Shown here: positions 45,971 to 55,998 of the stretch, piece by piece | How positions within the stretch are numbered: position 1 is the first letter of the stretch | How the letters are laid out: every line of letters begins with the position of its first letter | From: an uncultured Armatimonadota bacterium | GTDB taxonomy: Bacteria; Armatimonadota; Fimbriimonadia; Fimbriimonadales; Fimbriimonadaceae | Length of the DNA: 64,000 nucleotides | Direction: 5' to 3' | NCBI GenBank assembly: GCA_903927025.1 | Contig: CAIYLG010000062.1 | Location: forward strand, 1 to 64,000 | Translations under genes and position numbers: made by a program | Notes under the pieces: generated by a model | What the model was told of the DNA's origin: nothing | The model's input: only the letters and a program-made list of their open reading frames with translations | Databases searched by the model: none

Positions 45971-48823
45971 CTAGATGCTTTGCGATGCAGACAGAAGCAA
46001 CGGCACAGCTCTTTGGAATTCTATTTCAAGAGAACTCATCCTGTCAGCCGCCCCATTGACGTCCCCTTCTCTGCCCAGCATCTCTATGTCGGCTGCAACA
46101 CTCGCAAGCTTCACGGCGCCCATTGTCGCGCTAGCGCCCTTCAGCTGGTGAGCGGCTCGATACACAGCATCAGGGTCGCCACTGTCTAGGGCGTCCTTAA
46201 CCTGTGAAACCATTCCAGGTCCTGTCTCGGCAAACTTCTGTGCGATCTTATGTACGAGATCTTTGCTGCCACCGCAGCGCTCCAGAAGGCCTTCAAGGTC
46301 GATTGTTCCTTCGGTGCTCATCTTTTTCTCAACCTGTTGTGATTTTGCCTGAGAGCACAGCTTTAAAACCGTGCCAAGCAGAATCTTTGCGTCAATTGGC
46401 TTGGATACGTACCCGTCCATGCCTGCATCCAAGCAGCGTTGCCGGTCTCCTTCCATAGCGTTGGCCGTAAGCGCCACGATGATGGTGTGCCCTTCCGTAC
46501 CAACTTCCATCTGGCGAATCGCTGCGGTTGCTTCAAATCCATCCATGATGGGCATCTGACAATCCATTAGGACAAAGTCAAAATCCGTCTGCCGAATTTC
46601 ATCGACCGCCTCGATGCCATTCTCCGCCTGGACGACCAAGCAGCCCCAGCGCTCCAGCATTGATGCGGCAACGGCGCGGTTTATGATGTTGTCCTCAGCG
46701 ATGAGGGCTCTCATTCCCGTCATCTGCTTTTCAGTAACGTCGACTTCCTCAACCTTCTCAGGCTCATTGGAGGTGTAAACGGCGTCGTGGATCAGTCTAC
46801 GCAGATCGGTACTCGGGACTGGTTTTACCAGAGCTCCGACAAATCCAACATCCTGAAGCTCTTCCAGTGATGCAAATGAACCGTGCGATGACAGCAGAAT
46901 CATCGGGATCTTGCTAATGCGAGGATCAGCAGAGACTCTTCGAGCGACAGCGACCCCGTCCATTTCTGGCATTTGGTGGTCGATGATCATCAGGTCAATC
47001 TTGCCTTCAGCCCCTTCGGTTGTCATCAACTGGAGCGCCTGAGATCCGGAAACGGCCTCGACGACGACCATGCCCCAAGACTTTAGAAGCTCACGGAGCA
47101 CCCACAGGTTGGTTGGGTTGTCATCCACAGCAAGGACCCGGAGTCCCGGAAAGTCTGCGGGAACGCCTTCATCGCTTGGCAATCCCTTGTCGAACGTTAG
47201 ATCAAACCAAAAGGTGCTGCCCTTTCCGATCTCACTGGTAACCCCCATTTGGCCACCCATGATCTCGACGAGGTTCTTTGTGATGGAGAGTCCAAGGCCG
47301 GTTCCGCCAAATCTTCTCGTGGAAGTTCCATCCACCTGGGTAAAGCTCTCAAAGATGGTTTGAAGCTGATCTTCTGGGATACCCACTCCGGTATCTGCCA
47401 CTTCGAAATGGGCGACGATACGATCATTATCGATTCCGGCGAGTTTAACTCGAGTGATGACCTCGCCCTTCTCCGTAAACTTGACAGCATTTCCAACGAG
47501 GTTCGTAAGAATTTGCCGCAGTCGAACTGGATCGGCGTGAACGTCTAAGGGGAGACTTGGATCAATTGACAGGCTCAGTTCAAGCCCTTTCTCATGGGCG
47601 CGAGGAGCCAGGAGCCGTGCGACTTCCTCGATCAAGGACCGCAAATTAACATCAACTGGCGAGACGGTCATCTTGCCAGCTTCGATCTTGCTGAAGTCAA
47701 GAATATCGTTGATGATCGTTAGGAGCGCATCAGCGCTTCTCTGAATGGTGCCGGCATAGGCCCTCTGCTCCAGAGTTAGCGGCGTGCCCAGCAAGAGTTC
47801 GGTCATTCCGATCACGCCATTCATCGGCGTACGAATTTCATGGCTCATATTCGCCAAGAATTCGGATTTGGTTCGGCTTGCCTCCTCGGCACGCTCAAAC
47901 GCATCCCGAAGGTTGACCGTGAGCTGCTCCTGTTCCTTGACTGCCCGTCGTCTCTGCTCATCGGTGCGATTCAAGAAACCTGCTGCCGAGCCGATAAGCA
48001 CTGTCATCAGGACCACGTTTAAGACCACGAAGAGTGCTGTTCCCGCATCCGGGGTGATAATGAGCGTCCGATCTCCGATCACGTGCAGAGCGCCTAGGCC
48101 GAGCGGGAAAGCAACTGCAAGCGGAAGAACGCGACGAGCCAAGATACTGCCCGTCCCCTCTCCTGTGAACAGGAGCATCACTCCAACATCAGCGCGTGCC
48201 CCTAAGAGTCCAACCGACAACATCGCAGCGCATAGGGCCGCCTCAAGCGTCATCGGTGGCTGGCCCACGGGCACATACATCGAAATTGCACCGTAAGCAA
48301 AAATGGCGAGTGAAACCACTGCGATCAGGAGCATCACAAGTGCGGCAGATTGGTAGGTTCGGATGCCACTCACGGTTCGCGAGTTCTGTAGCATCACGCT
48401 CAGCCCGGCGGCAGCAAAGCAAATTGCTGCCATCGGCTCCATCAGGTGGTTCTTATAGGGGTTGGAATCTGCAAACCTCTCTGGATAGAGAAGCGTGTCC
48501 ACGCCTATATTTGCCCCTGTAGCCCAACCACAAATCTTTATCGCAGCAATCGACGTGACGGTGATCGCCAGGAAATTTGCAAATCCGTCAAATCTGCTTC
48601 TTGAAGGACTTGCCTTGACCCAAAAAGCCCCTGCCAGCATGAGCAGCGACAGAGCTACTGTCGGATTCATCTGAACTAACAGAGGCGTCTTTTCAAACGC
48701 GTCGGAAAACATGAACTGGTGGATTGCTAAGACACCAGCACAAAACGTAGCGACCAGAAGGGCTACCGAATTAGAGATGAATACGGATATTTGCTGTCCA
48801 CGTTTAGCCGATTGATTCGCCAT
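45971..48823 (-). CDS. Hybrid sensor histidine kinase with two receivers and an Hpt domain
   Basis: This 950-residue multi-domain phosphorelay protein has about eight N-terminal transmembrane helices (to ~285) and a short coiled coil. HisKA carries His328 in [15 protein letters not shown], and the HATPase has N-box Asn446 (NLVGNAVKF) and the GTGLGLSI loop (~507-514). Two receivers follow: one degenerate-looking but with Asp615 ([11 protein letters not shown]), the other with Asp754 ([11 protein letters not shown]). The C-terminal Hpt has His892 in AAHQLKGAS. Phosphoryl flow His-Asp-His within one protein is likely, with a separate output regulator not located here. It is preceded by the HAD gene and followed by the small secreted protein. 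Confidence 0.95.
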   Translation of the reverse strand: MANQSAKRGQQISVFISNSVALLVATFCAGVLAIHQFMFSDAFEKTPLLVQMNPTVALSLLMLAGAFWVKASPSRSRFDGFANFLAITVTSIAAIKICGWATGANIGVDTLLYPERFADSNPYKNHLMEPMAAICFAAAGLSVMLQNSRTVSGIRTYQSAALVMLLIAVVSLAIFAYGAISMYVPVGQPPMTLEAALCAAMLSVGLLGARADVGVMLLFTGEGTGSILARRVLPLAVAFPLGLGALHVIGDRTLIITPDAGTALFVVLNVVLMTVLIGSAAGFLNRTDEQRRRAVKEQEQLTVNLRDAFERAEEASRTKSEFLANMSHEIRTPMNGVIGMTELLLGTPLTLEQRAYAGTIQRSADALLTIINDILDFSKIEAGKMTVSPVDVNLRSLIEEVARLLAPRAHEKGLELSLSIDPSLPLDVHADPVRLRQILTNLVGNAVKFTEKGEVITRVKLAGIDNDRIVAHFEVADTGVGIPEDQLQTIFESFTQVDGTSTRRFGGTGLGLSITKNLVEIMGGQMGVTSEIGKGSTFWFDLTFDKGLPSDEGVPADFPGLRVLAVDDNPTNLWVLRELLKSWGMVVVEAVSGSQALQLMTTEGAEGKIDLMIIDHQMPEMDGVAVARRVSADPRISKIPMILLSSHGSFASLEELQDVGFVGALVKPVPSTDLRRLIHDAVYTSNEPEKVEEVDVTEKQMTGMRALIAEDNIINRAVAASMLERWGCLVVQAENGIEAVDEIRQTDFDFVLMDCQMPIMDGFEATAAIRQMEVGTEGHTIIVALTANAMEGDRQRCLDAGMDGYVSKPIDAKILLGTVLKLCSQAKSQQVEKKMSTEGTIDLEGLLERCGGSKDLVHKIAQKFAETGPGMVSQVKDALDSGDPDAVYRAAHQLKGASATMGAVKLASVAADIEMLGREGDVNGAADRMSSLEIEFQRAVPLLLSASQSI

Positions 48824-48915
48824 TCAAATTCATTCTCATACGCCGTCGGTGGTTCCATCTACGCTTCTCAGGTCATCCATGAAGGAGAAGCAGATCGCCG
48901 CCGACAACAAATTAT

Positions 48916-49524
48916 TTAAGCTGAGAGCCCCCGCTTGGCTAGCTCAACTCGTGTTGTCTCCAAATCTCGGTGCCAAATGGCGTCCAATCCAAACTCAGAA
49001 GCTCCCTGAGCAAGCATTTGCCTGTCGTCCAAGTAAACAACTTCATCTTTGCGCGCGTTCGAAATCTCCAGCGCCAATCGGTAGATGTCCTCGTACGGCT
49101 TGCGACGCCCAACAAATGCAGAGACGACGAAAACATCGATAAAGCTGCTTAGGTCGTAAGTGTCAATTCGATATTGCGCCAATTCTCTGCCCTCGTTGCT
49201 GACTGCAACGACCTTGAGGCCATGGGCTTCCTTAAGGCGCTTCACGAAGTCGATCATTTCAGGGAAGGGCTGTGAGTGCGACTTCATGAACTCCACAAAT
49301 TCAGGGCATGTGAAGGACCGTGACTCATGGAACACCGCGAATTCGAGATATTCCTCAATCGTGTTGAAGCCCTGCTCGTAGTTTGGAAACACTGCCTCAT
49401 GACGACGCTGAAGCTCCACCGGGTCAAGGTTGAACTTCTTTGTAGCCGCTTCTCTGGCGTGATGGTCCCACCCGTTTGTGAGGAGCACACCGCCCAGGTC
49501 AGTGAAAAGAAACTTTGCAGGCAT
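48916..49524 (-). CDS. HAD superfamily hydrolase
   Basis: This 202-residue haloacid-dehalogenase-like phosphatase of the HAD-IA type has motif I FTDLGGVLL at the N-terminus, with Gly in place of the second catalytic Asp, as in several HAD-IA subfamilies. It has a helical cap (about 15-95), motif II VVAVSNEG, motif III Lys in GRRKPYEDIY, and motif IV VYLDDR. It is probably a small-molecule phosphatase. The substrate is unknown. It lies 92 bases upstream of the hybrid kinase gene on the same strand. Confidence 0.85.
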   Translation of the reverse strand: MPAKFLFTDLGGVLLTNGWDHHAREAATKKFNLDPVELQRRHEAVFPNYEQGFNTIEEYLEFAVFHESRSFTCPEFVEFMKSHSQPFPEMIDFVKRLKEAHGLKVVAVSNEGRELAQYRIDTYDLSSFIDVFVVSAFVGRRKPYEDIYRLALEISNARKDEVVYLDDRQMLAQGASEFGLDAIWHRDLETTRVELAKRGLSA

Positions 49525-49655
49525 ATTTCTGATTCAGAGATTTCCAGCCTTATAGTGCGCGAATGCGGCCGCGCAACTGACTCACATTTTTACGTGACAG
49601 CATTTGATGCCCTCGGCTTAGTCCTGTTGCTGAACCTAAACCAAAGGCTTCCAAA

Positions 49656-52592
49656 TTACTTTGTGATCTTCCAGGCTTGGTCAACTGAGTGGGTCCCAAT
49701 GGTGAGAACCAGCTTGTATTCGCCAATCGGAACGTAAGCAGCACGCTCGGATCCGTAGGGATCATTGAGTGCATCTGCTCCTGTCTTCACTGTGACCTTG
49801 CGCTGGATGATTCGCTTCTGCGGAGTCAGCTCAAGCTCGAGAACAGCCGAATTGAACCCTCGCACCGCTTCCACGGCTTTCTCCTTCACAACCTTTCCAG
49901 CTTTATCGACGATCTTGATCGAGCCCTTGCCCGGTTCCTTGGTCCAAAAGTTGAAAGTAAGTTTTGGTGCGCGGGGGTCGGAAGTGTCCCATCGCTCCTT
50001 TCGATCAAATCCCCAAGATGACGGATCGGATTCATTATCGATCGTCTCAAGCTTGAGATCGGTCTTTCTGAGTTCTGGCGTAATGGAGAGCACCTTGCTG
50101 AGGGGCATGATCCAAACGCTTCGCGCGTGAGTCGCAATGACTAGATCGTTCGCAGACGGCTGAACGACCAAATCGTGGACGGGAGTGTTGGGGAGGTTGC
50201 CCTTGATAATGTCCCAATTGGTTCCGCCGTCAAACGAAATGTAGACTCCCATGTCCGTGCCCACGTAAAGCACGTCATTGCGATTAGGATCTTCTCGAAC
50301 AACGTTGATCGTCTCTTTCGGGAGGTTCCCAACAATCGATTTCCAAGTCTTGCCGTAGTCGGTCGACTTCCACAGATACGGAGAAAAGTCGTCTTCTCGG
50401 TAACCGCTCTGCGAGAGATAAACCGTCTTCTCATCCCACTTGCTTGCCACGACGCGAGATACCCACTTGTCAGGAGCGGGGGTTGGGACACTAATCCACT
50501 GGAAACCACCATCTGGAGTCATCTGGACATTTCCATCATCGCATCCGACATAAATCAGTCCGAATCGAAGGGGACTCTCAGAGATGTCCTTTATCGTTGA
50601 GAATGGGACGTTGCCCTCTGGATGATTCTTGGTCAAGTCAGGTGAGATTGGCTTGTAGTGCCGTCCCATGTCGAACGATCGGTATAGCCTTTGCGCACCA
50701 AGATAGATGATATCAGGGTCATGGCTGGAAATGACGATCGGCGAAATCCAGTTATAGCGAGCCGCTGGGTCTCCCTTCGGAGGAGTTGCCCGAGCATTCC
50801 ATGAACTCCCTGTCAACTGATTGATAGCAGAGTGCTCACCGAACTGATATGCCACATAGACAGTGTCGCCGTCCCCTCTAGGGTCTACTGCGATGGCGCT
50901 TCCATCACCGCCAAAAATATCCTTCCATTGCTCAATATCGCTGATGCCAGGGCGATAGCTGCTCGGCCCCTTCATGGTGCCGTTGTCCTGAAGGCCAGTG
51001 TAGATGTTGTATGGAGTTTTGTTGTCAACCGCAAGGGTCGTTGTTTGACCCACCGCTAAGTTATTGAGGTGTCGAATCGTTGAACCACCATCATAGGATA
51101 GGTAGAGGCCACCGTCGTTGCCAACCCACACCTTGCGGGGATCCCTGGGGTCATTCCAAACTGCGTGGAAGTCCACATGCGCTCTTGTGAACACCGAGGT
51201 CCACGTCTTGCCACCGTCTTTCGACCGCACCAGCGGAAGCGCCGTTACGTAAACGTCGTTTGGATCGGATGGATTGACCCAGACTTTGCCCCAGTAGTAA
51301 CCGCCGAACGGACCGAACTGGCCTCGATCCGTGCGGTGCCAGGTTTTGCCGCCGTCATCCGTTCGATAGAGTTCGGCACCCGTCTGCCCGCCAAATGCGT
51401 TAGGACTCTTCTGTTTGAGCTTGTCACTCAACTGAGCAAAGGTGAGCTTCTTGTCCTTAATCTGCTTCAGAACGTCATCGACGTTCATGTCCTTGTCATA
51501 CGTATGCAGGAAATTTGTGAGCTTCTGCTTATCAACCTGCTGAATGGTTTCCTCGGACAGGTGGAGGAATCTCCTAGGTGTCAGCCGGCCAGATGGCACA
51601 GCCTCGTCGTGATCAGCCCAATCCTCATCCTCTGCCTGGTTGTCGACAAACGCATACACAGTGTCTGGGTGACTAAGACACAAGGAGAGACCGATTCTTC
51701 CAGCGGCGTAGCCAGATGGAACAGCAGTCACTTTCTTCCAGCTCTTACCTGCATCAGCACTTCGATAGAGCGCGCTTCCGGGGCCACTCTCAAGGAAATC
51801 CCACGCGCGCCGGTCTCGTTGCCACATACTGGCGTAAAGCACGCTCGGATTCCTCGGATCCATCGCCATATCTACCGCTCCGGTGTATTCGTCGACCTTG
51901 AGGACTTGAGACCAAGTCTTGCCACCGTCGACGGTTTTGAAGACGCCCCGCTCCGGGTTCTGAGAGTACAAATGCCCGAGTGCAGCCACATATACGACAT
52001 TCGGATTCTTGGGATCAATCAGGATTTTGCCAATGTGGTGGCTCTCAGGAAGTCCCATCCATTGCCAAGTCTTTCCAGAATCTTGACTCCTGAAAACACC
52101 AGTGCCTGCGTAGCTGGTCCTCTGGCTGTTTTCCTCGCCTGAACCGACCCAAATTGTCTTCCCATCCGCACTCAGAGCGATTGCGCCGATCGAGAAAGCG
52201 CTTTGGTTGTCAAACAGGGACGTCCATGTTGCCCCGTCGTCGTCAGTTCTCCACAGTCCTCCCGTTGCAAAGCCGACGTACACCTTGCCGGGATCGCCAG
52301 ATGGCGCCGCGATGACGTTGACTCGACCACTTTGCTTTTCTGGGCCGACACTGCGCCAGTTGAGTCCCGCAAAAGGACTTGACGCCTCTAGAGCTTGATG
52401 GGCTTTATATCCGTCCAGCCACTCTTTTGCGGACATCCCAATGACGGGCGTGGGATGAAATTTCTTCTTTTGCTCATCTTTAGACACCCGCCTAGAAGGC
52501 CCATCCTGTGCTTCATCGGGATCAACTTGGGCGGTGGAGATGCAGCAGCTTCCTAGAATGAGGAGAGAAAGAAGCCAATGGTAAGAACGCAT
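49656..52592 (-). CDS. Large secreted sortilin/BNR-type beta-propeller protein
   Basis: The ATG at 52592 gives a 978-residue product with a signal peptide (about 1-21, ending STAQ). The much longer upstream extension to 53150 runs antisense through a lipoprotein gene and is rejected. The body contains many copies of Asp-box/BNR units of the form (S/T)xDGGKTW (for example YRTDDGGKTWHRT, FKTVDGGKTWSQV, RSKDGGKTWTSV), making two sortilin/VPS10-like propellers. A C-terminal beta-sandwich (about 880-978) resembles the tail seen in FlgD-like or exo-sialidase-related proteins. A glycosidase or binding role is possible, but no catalytic set is evident. It is probably extracellular or in the outer envelope. 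Confidence 0.85.
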   Translation of the reverse strand: MRSYHWLLSLLILGSCCISTAQVDPDEAQDGPSRRVSKDEQKKKFHPTPVIGMSAKEWLDGYKAHQALEASSPFAGLNWRSVGPEKQSGRVNVIAAPSGDPGKVYVGFATGGLWRTDDDGATWTSLFDNQSAFSIGAIALSADGKTIWVGSGEENSQRTSYAGTGVFRSQDSGKTWQWMGLPESHHIGKILIDPKNPNVVYVAALGHLYSQNPERGVFKTVDGGKTWSQVLKVDEYTGAVDMAMDPRNPSVLYASMWQRDRRAWDFLESGPGSALYRSADAGKSWKKVTAVPSGYAAGRIGLSLCLSHPDTVYAFVDNQAEDEDWADHDEAVPSGRLTPRRFLHLSEETIQQVDKQKLTNFLHTYDKDMNVDDVLKQIKDKKLTFAQLSDKLKQKSPNAFGGQTGAELYRTDDGGKTWHRTDRGQFGPFGGYYWGKVWVNPSDPNDVYVTALPLVRSKDGGKTWTSVFTRAHVDFHAVWNDPRDPRKVWVGNDGGLYLSYDGGSTIRHLNNLAVGQTTTLAVDNKTPYNIYTGLQDNGTMKGPSSYRPGISDIEQWKDIFGGDGSAIAVDPRGDGDTVYVAYQFGEHSAINQLTGSSWNARATPPKGDPAARYNWISPIVISSHDPDIIYLGAQRLYRSFDMGRHYKPISPDLTKNHPEGNVPFSTIKDISESPLRFGLIYVGCDDGNVQMTPDGGFQWISVPTPAPDKWVSRVVASKWDEKTVYLSQSGYREDDFSPYLWKSTDYGKTWKSIVGNLPKETINVVREDPNRNDVLYVGTDMGVYISFDGGTNWDIIKGNLPNTPVHDLVVQPSANDLVIATHARSVWIMPLSKVLSITPELRKTDLKLETIDNESDPSSWGFDRKERWDTSDPRAPKLTFNFWTKEPGKGSIKIVDKAGKVVKEKAVEAVRGFNSAVLELELTPQKRIIQRKVTVKTGADALNDPYGSERAAYVPIGEYKLVLTIGTHSVDQAWKITK

Positions 52593-52605
52593 TAAGATGC
52601 GTTCT
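52584..52605. repeat. 22-base inverted repeat containing the start codon of the BNR gene
   Basis: AGAACGCAT and ATGCGTTCT form perfect 9-bp arms (52584-52592 and 52597-52605) around a 4-base loop. On the minus strand the ATG start codon (52592-52590) is the first three bases of the second arm, so it would be base-paired in the mRNA hairpin. Confidence 0.7.
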
Positions 52606-52745
52606 ACCTGCAAGCCCCCCAACCATTTGCTAAAAATTTCTGATAATAAGATGACGAGCGCCATAAAGCTCCTGAACACAGCCATAACTCTGCCTGCCAA
52701 GGATGCTGATCCCTGCCAGTAGCGCCACCCTCCTTCAAAAACGCG

Positions 52746-54008
52746 ATGAAACTCCTTTTGCCTCTGGCAGCAATTACCGCCGCACTGCTTTGCGGCTGCA
52801 AGAAGCCTGTTGATCCTAAATTGCTGGAGAACGATCCCGCTTTCCAGATTGATGTGCTCCATCAAGAGTCGGCGGTCCCTGGTCATATCGTGCGGGCGAC
52901 GAAGGCGGGGCAAGATCTCCTTCAATACACTTGCAAGCCCGATGATGCGGCAGTGGTCATGTTCACCATGCGCAACTTGGCCAACGGAGCCAACGTCAGC
53001 ACAAAGGTTCTGAGCGCAAAGGATGAGAAAGGGCGCGACTACCTTGCGGAAGTTCCATCGCAGTCCGACGTTAAGGTCCTTGTCATCAAGCGTGGCTTCG
53101 CGGAAAAGCCAAGATCGATTGCAGTCGAGCTTGGAAATGGAAATCCGCAAAGCCTGATCAAATCGGCGATCAAAGTGACGGATATCACAGAGCCGAAGCG
53201 TGAAGTTTCACCAGCCAGCCCGGAAAAGGTGGCAGCAGCAGAAAAGAGAATCGCAGCGTTCGCGGATGACAGCAGTGGCCAAATTGAGCTGAGGAGTACT
53301 CTTCGGTTGGGAAAGGATATGTACGACCGTGGGGTTTTCCTGGGTCTCGCCTTCAGTCCTTGGGATCACGGAGAGCGCGCTGAGCGCGGGACTCTTCGAT
53401 CCCTGCCGGTGCTCTATGAGATGTGCACCGATTGGGTCAAGGTCCGAACCGATCGCTACAAAATCACCCATCAGGATTTTACGCTCACCTGTCAAAATGT
53501 CGAGCTCGTTCAGACAGGAAGTGTTACCACCATTCGCGTACCCAGCCGGCAAGTAGTCGGCAAAATTGGAGATCAGGAGGTTACTCTGGACCCAACGGAC
53601 GTTCACCCTGGTGGACAGAACGCAAAGAATTCGGAAGTGCCAACTCAAACACTTACCTTTCGATGCAAAGTTGACGACGCCGTCAAAGAGGGTTCAGCCC
53701 CAGGAGCAAGACGAGCCATGACTCTTCCGATCTCTGTGACTTCTGTCTCGCCAACTCTGGGTTCGCTCGGCATTCGCAGACTGCGCGTTATCGTTGTGGA
53801 CGAGCATCCCCATCGGCCCAACTCACCTGAGTTGGCCTGGATTTTTGCATCGAATCCACGCGCAAATGCCTCCCAAATCTCCAAATTAAAGGAACTGACA
53901 ATTTCGGGTACGACGTCGACAACAGTCAAGGTCGGTTCAGATACCTATATCCTGCCGGTTCACCACTTCGACACCTTTGGTCAACGCCCCCATGCCATGG
54001 GCGCTTAG
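52746..54008 (+). CDS. Putative lipoprotein, 420 residues
   Basis: The N-terminus (MKLLLPLAAITAALLCGCKK) has a hydrophobic signal segment ending in LCGC, a plausible though unusual lipobox with Cys18 as lipidation site (Cys also at position 16). The rest is soluble and Lys/Val/Thr-rich, with DPTDVHPGGQNAKNSEVPTQ in the middle and a C-terminal segment near KVGSDTYILPVHHFDTFGQ. I recognise no family. The gene is divergent from the large BNR protein, sharing a 153-base intergenic region, and is 56 bases upstream of modA. Confidence 0.75.
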   Translation: MKLLLPLAAITAALLCGCKKPVDPKLLENDPAFQIDVLHQESAVPGHIVRATKAGQDLLQYTCKPDDAAVVMFTMRNLANGANVSTKVLSAKDEKGRDYLAEVPSQSDVKVLVIKRGFAEKPRSIAVELGNGNPQSLIKSAIKVTDITEPKREVSPASPEKVAAAEKRIAAFADDSSGQIELRSTLRLGKDMYDRGVFLGLAFSPWDHGERAERGTLRSLPVLYEMCTDWVKVRTDRYKITHQDFTLTCQNVELVQTGSVTTIRVPSRQVVGKIGDQEVTLDPTDVHPGGQNAKNSEVPTQTLTFRCKVDDAVKEGSAPGARRAMTLPISVTSVSPTLGSLGIRRLRVIVVDEHPHRPNSPELAWIFASNPRANASQISKLKELTISGTTSTTVKVGSDTYILPVHHFDTFGQRPHAMGA

Positions 54009-54064
54009 TATTCACAATCCGCTTTTTGCTCCTTGACCGGCAGAATTTCTAGTAGAGTTCTACC

Positions 54065-55165
54065 ATGCAGGGAAGGAGATGGTTTGCCGCAGCCGGGCTC
54101 TTTGTATCGCTATGTACGGCTAAGGGGCAGACGTTCAATATCTATGCCGCAGCCTCACTTAAAGAGTCCATAAAGGAGATATCGAAAGACTTCGAAAAGC
54201 GATACCCAAACTTTCATGTGGCCGTCACGCTTGGAGGATCACAGCAGCTCGCCGCTCAAATAAGACAAGGGGCACCTGCAGATGTTCTCCTCAGCGCTGG
54301 AATGGAGCAGTTGAAGGGTCTTCCCTACGATCCTGCTTCCCTGAGAATTTTCGCCTACAACACTCTTGCTATCGTCGTGCCGGCGCAGTCAACGGAAGTG
54401 CAATCTTTGCAAGACCTGGCAAAGACACACCTTCTGATCGTGGCGGATAAGGCAGTTCCGGTCGGAAGTTACACGCTTCAGATGCTCTCCAAGGCAGAGC
54501 GAAAGCTCGGCCAAAGCTGGCGGGCACGCGTAGAGAGCCGCATCATTTCACGGGAACATGACGTGCGTTCGGTGCTTGCTAAGGTTGCCCTCGGAGAGGC
54601 GGATGCTGGGATTGTCTACACAACGGACGTGTCGACGGCAGGTCAAAGGGTCAGAATGATCTCCATCCCTGACGATCAGAACATTGAAGCAGCCTATCCG
54701 GCGGTCAGATTCACCACATCTCCCAATGCCGATTTGGCAAAAGACTTTATGCGCTTTCTCTTCGAGAAGCAAGCCCAAAAGGCTCTCGTCAACCACGGAT
54801 TCAGTTCCCCGATCATCCCCGGAGGCTCAATTCAGCTTTCAGATCACGGCAAATCCAGCCTGCTGACCGCAAGGCGAATCCGCAGTCTTCCCATCAAAAA
54901 CTTCACGGCAAATGAACATGGCATCGTCCGATCTTTCAGGGGCTATGACCTCGGTTTTCTGCTCACGGGAACCGAGAAGCGATTTAGAAAAACGATGGTG
55001 GAGATCTCCGCAGGGGATGGCTACAAGCAGTTCCTTGAGCTGCAAGACATCGTAAAAGGCGGGGGTTACCTAGTGGATAGCGCACACGATAACTTCCAAT
55101 TGATTCTTCCATCCAAGCCTCCAAAGTTTTGGGTTCATTGGGTCAGAGAAATCGTGATCAGATAG
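54065..55165 (+). CDS. modA: ModA-type molybdate-binding protein fused to a molybdopterin-domain-like C-terminus
   Basis: Residues 20-251 form a periplasmic substrate-binding protein of the ModA type, behind a signal peptide (1-21). It starts FNIYAAASLKESIKEI, has the oxyanion-binding GGSQQLAAQIRQGAPADV, and later VGSYTLQML and LGEADAGIVYTTD. This part would bind molybdate or tungstate for the ABC permease encoded next. Residues about 255-366 are not part of a normal ModA. They follow the pattern of the small sulfite-oxidase-type domain (PF00174-like): EHGIVRSFRGYDLGFLL, then VEISAGDGYKQFLEL, and a final FQLILPS...WVHWVREIVI. This resemblance is by eye. The conserved cofactor Cys is not evident. 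Confidence 0.85.
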   Translation: MQGRRWFAAAGLFVSLCTAKGQTFNIYAAASLKESIKEISKDFEKRYPNFHVAVTLGGSQQLAAQIRQGAPADVLLSAGMEQLKGLPYDPASLRIFAYNTLAIVVPAQSTEVQSLQDLAKTHLLIVADKAVPVGSYTLQMLSKAERKLGQSWRARVESRIISREHDVRSVLAKVALGEADAGIVYTTDVSTAGQRVRMISIPDDQNIEAAYPAVRFTTSPNADLAKDFMRFLFEKQAQKALVNHGFSSPIIPGGSIQLSDHGKSSLLTARRIRSLPIKNFTANEHGIVRSFRGYDLGFLLTGTEKRFRKTMVEISAGDGYKQFLELQDIVKGGGYLVDSAHDNFQLILPSKPPKFWVHWVREIVIR

Positions 55166-55168
55166 CCT

Positions 55169-55942
55169 ATGAACCTGAGGCGAGGAAGACTTTATGGGTG
55201 GCTGGCAGCAAGTCTGCCCCTCGCTGGTTTCCTGGCCATCCCTCTGCTGGCGCTCGCATTGAGCAGCTACCGAAACCGGGTTCCGATTTCCGCAGACTTC
55301 CTGCAGGCCATCTTCCTTAGTTTCAAAACTTCGCTCCTCAGCCTCGCTGTCACTGTTATTTGCGGTACTCCACTCGCCCTCGTGCTGGCACGAGGCAGGT
55401 TTCGAACACGACCGTTGCTTTCCGCTCTCGTTGACCTTCCAATTGCTTTGCCCCCAGCTGCGGCTGGAATCGCACTCCTGCTTGCGTTCGGCAGAAATGG
55501 TCTCGTTTCCACATCTCTGGGATTCACAACAGGTGCTGTTGTCGCTGCCCAGACGTTTGTTTCGTGTCCCTTCTTCATCCGGGCAGCGACCTCGGCATTT
55601 GAGTCAGCCGACCAGCATGCAGAGGAATCTGCGGAACTGGATGGGGCAGGGCCCCTTACTGTATTCTTTCGAATCTTAGTCTCCCAAACATCGCCTCAAC
55701 TCATCAGCGGTGCGGTCACTTCTTGGGCCAGAGCCCTTGGAGAATTTGGCGCCACGATCCTCTTTGCAGGCAACCTGGTTGGCAAAACTCAGACAATGCC
55801 GCTGGCCATTTACCTAGGGTTCGAGTCTGATTTCGACCAGGCCGTGATGCTTTCAGTGGTTTTACTCGGTATTGCGTTCTTCACGATTTTGGCGGTTCGC
55901 CTGCTCACCTTCCAAGGTCGCGCCTCCAAAATCGGCGAATAA
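55169..55942 (+). CDS. modB: Molybdate ABC transporter permease
   Basis: This 257-residue inner-membrane permease has about five to six transmembrane helices, the helical core SFKTSLLSLAVTVICGTPLA, PIALPPAAAGIALLLAFG (a typical ModB/CysT loop), and the EAA motif EESAELDGAGPLTVFFRIL that docks the ATPase. WARALGEFGATILFAG is also characteristic of ModB. It begins 3 bases after modA. The ATPase gene modC that usually follows is missing; uvrB lies downstream instead. Confidence 0.93.
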   Translation: MNLRRGRLYGWLAASLPLAGFLAIPLLALALSSYRNRVPISADFLQAIFLSFKTSLLSLAVTVICGTPLALVLARGRFRTRPLLSALVDLPIALPPAAAGIALLLAFGRNGLVSTSLGFTTGAVVAAQTFVSCPFFIRAATSAFESADQHAEESAELDGAGPLTVFFRILVSQTSPQLISGAVTSWARALGEFGATILFAGNLVGKTQTMPLAIYLGFESDFDQAVMLSVVLLGIAFFTILAVRLLTFQGRASKIGE

Positions 55943-55981
55943 CTGCGAACAGTTTTTGCGCCGACTCCAATTGCGAAGTCG

Positions 55982-55987
55982 TATAAT
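55982..55987 (+). promoter_or_regulatory. Predicted -10 element of uvrB, implying a very short leader
   Basis: A perfect TATAAT ends 11 bases before the uvrB ATG. A start about 6-7 bases downstream of it leaves a leader of roughly 5 bases, with no Shine-Dalgarno sequence between. A convincing -35 was not found. Confidence 0.5.
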
Positions 55988-55998
55988 TACGTAGAACT

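Noticed and set aside
51165-52142. 325-codon plus-strand frame opposite the BNR protein
   Set aside because: The opposite strand has clear Asp-box repeats and a signal peptide; this frame arises from their repetitive codons.
52593-53150. Upstream extension of the BNR gene to 53150
   Set aside because: It would run antisense through the start of a lipoprotein gene, and the signal peptide begins at 52592.
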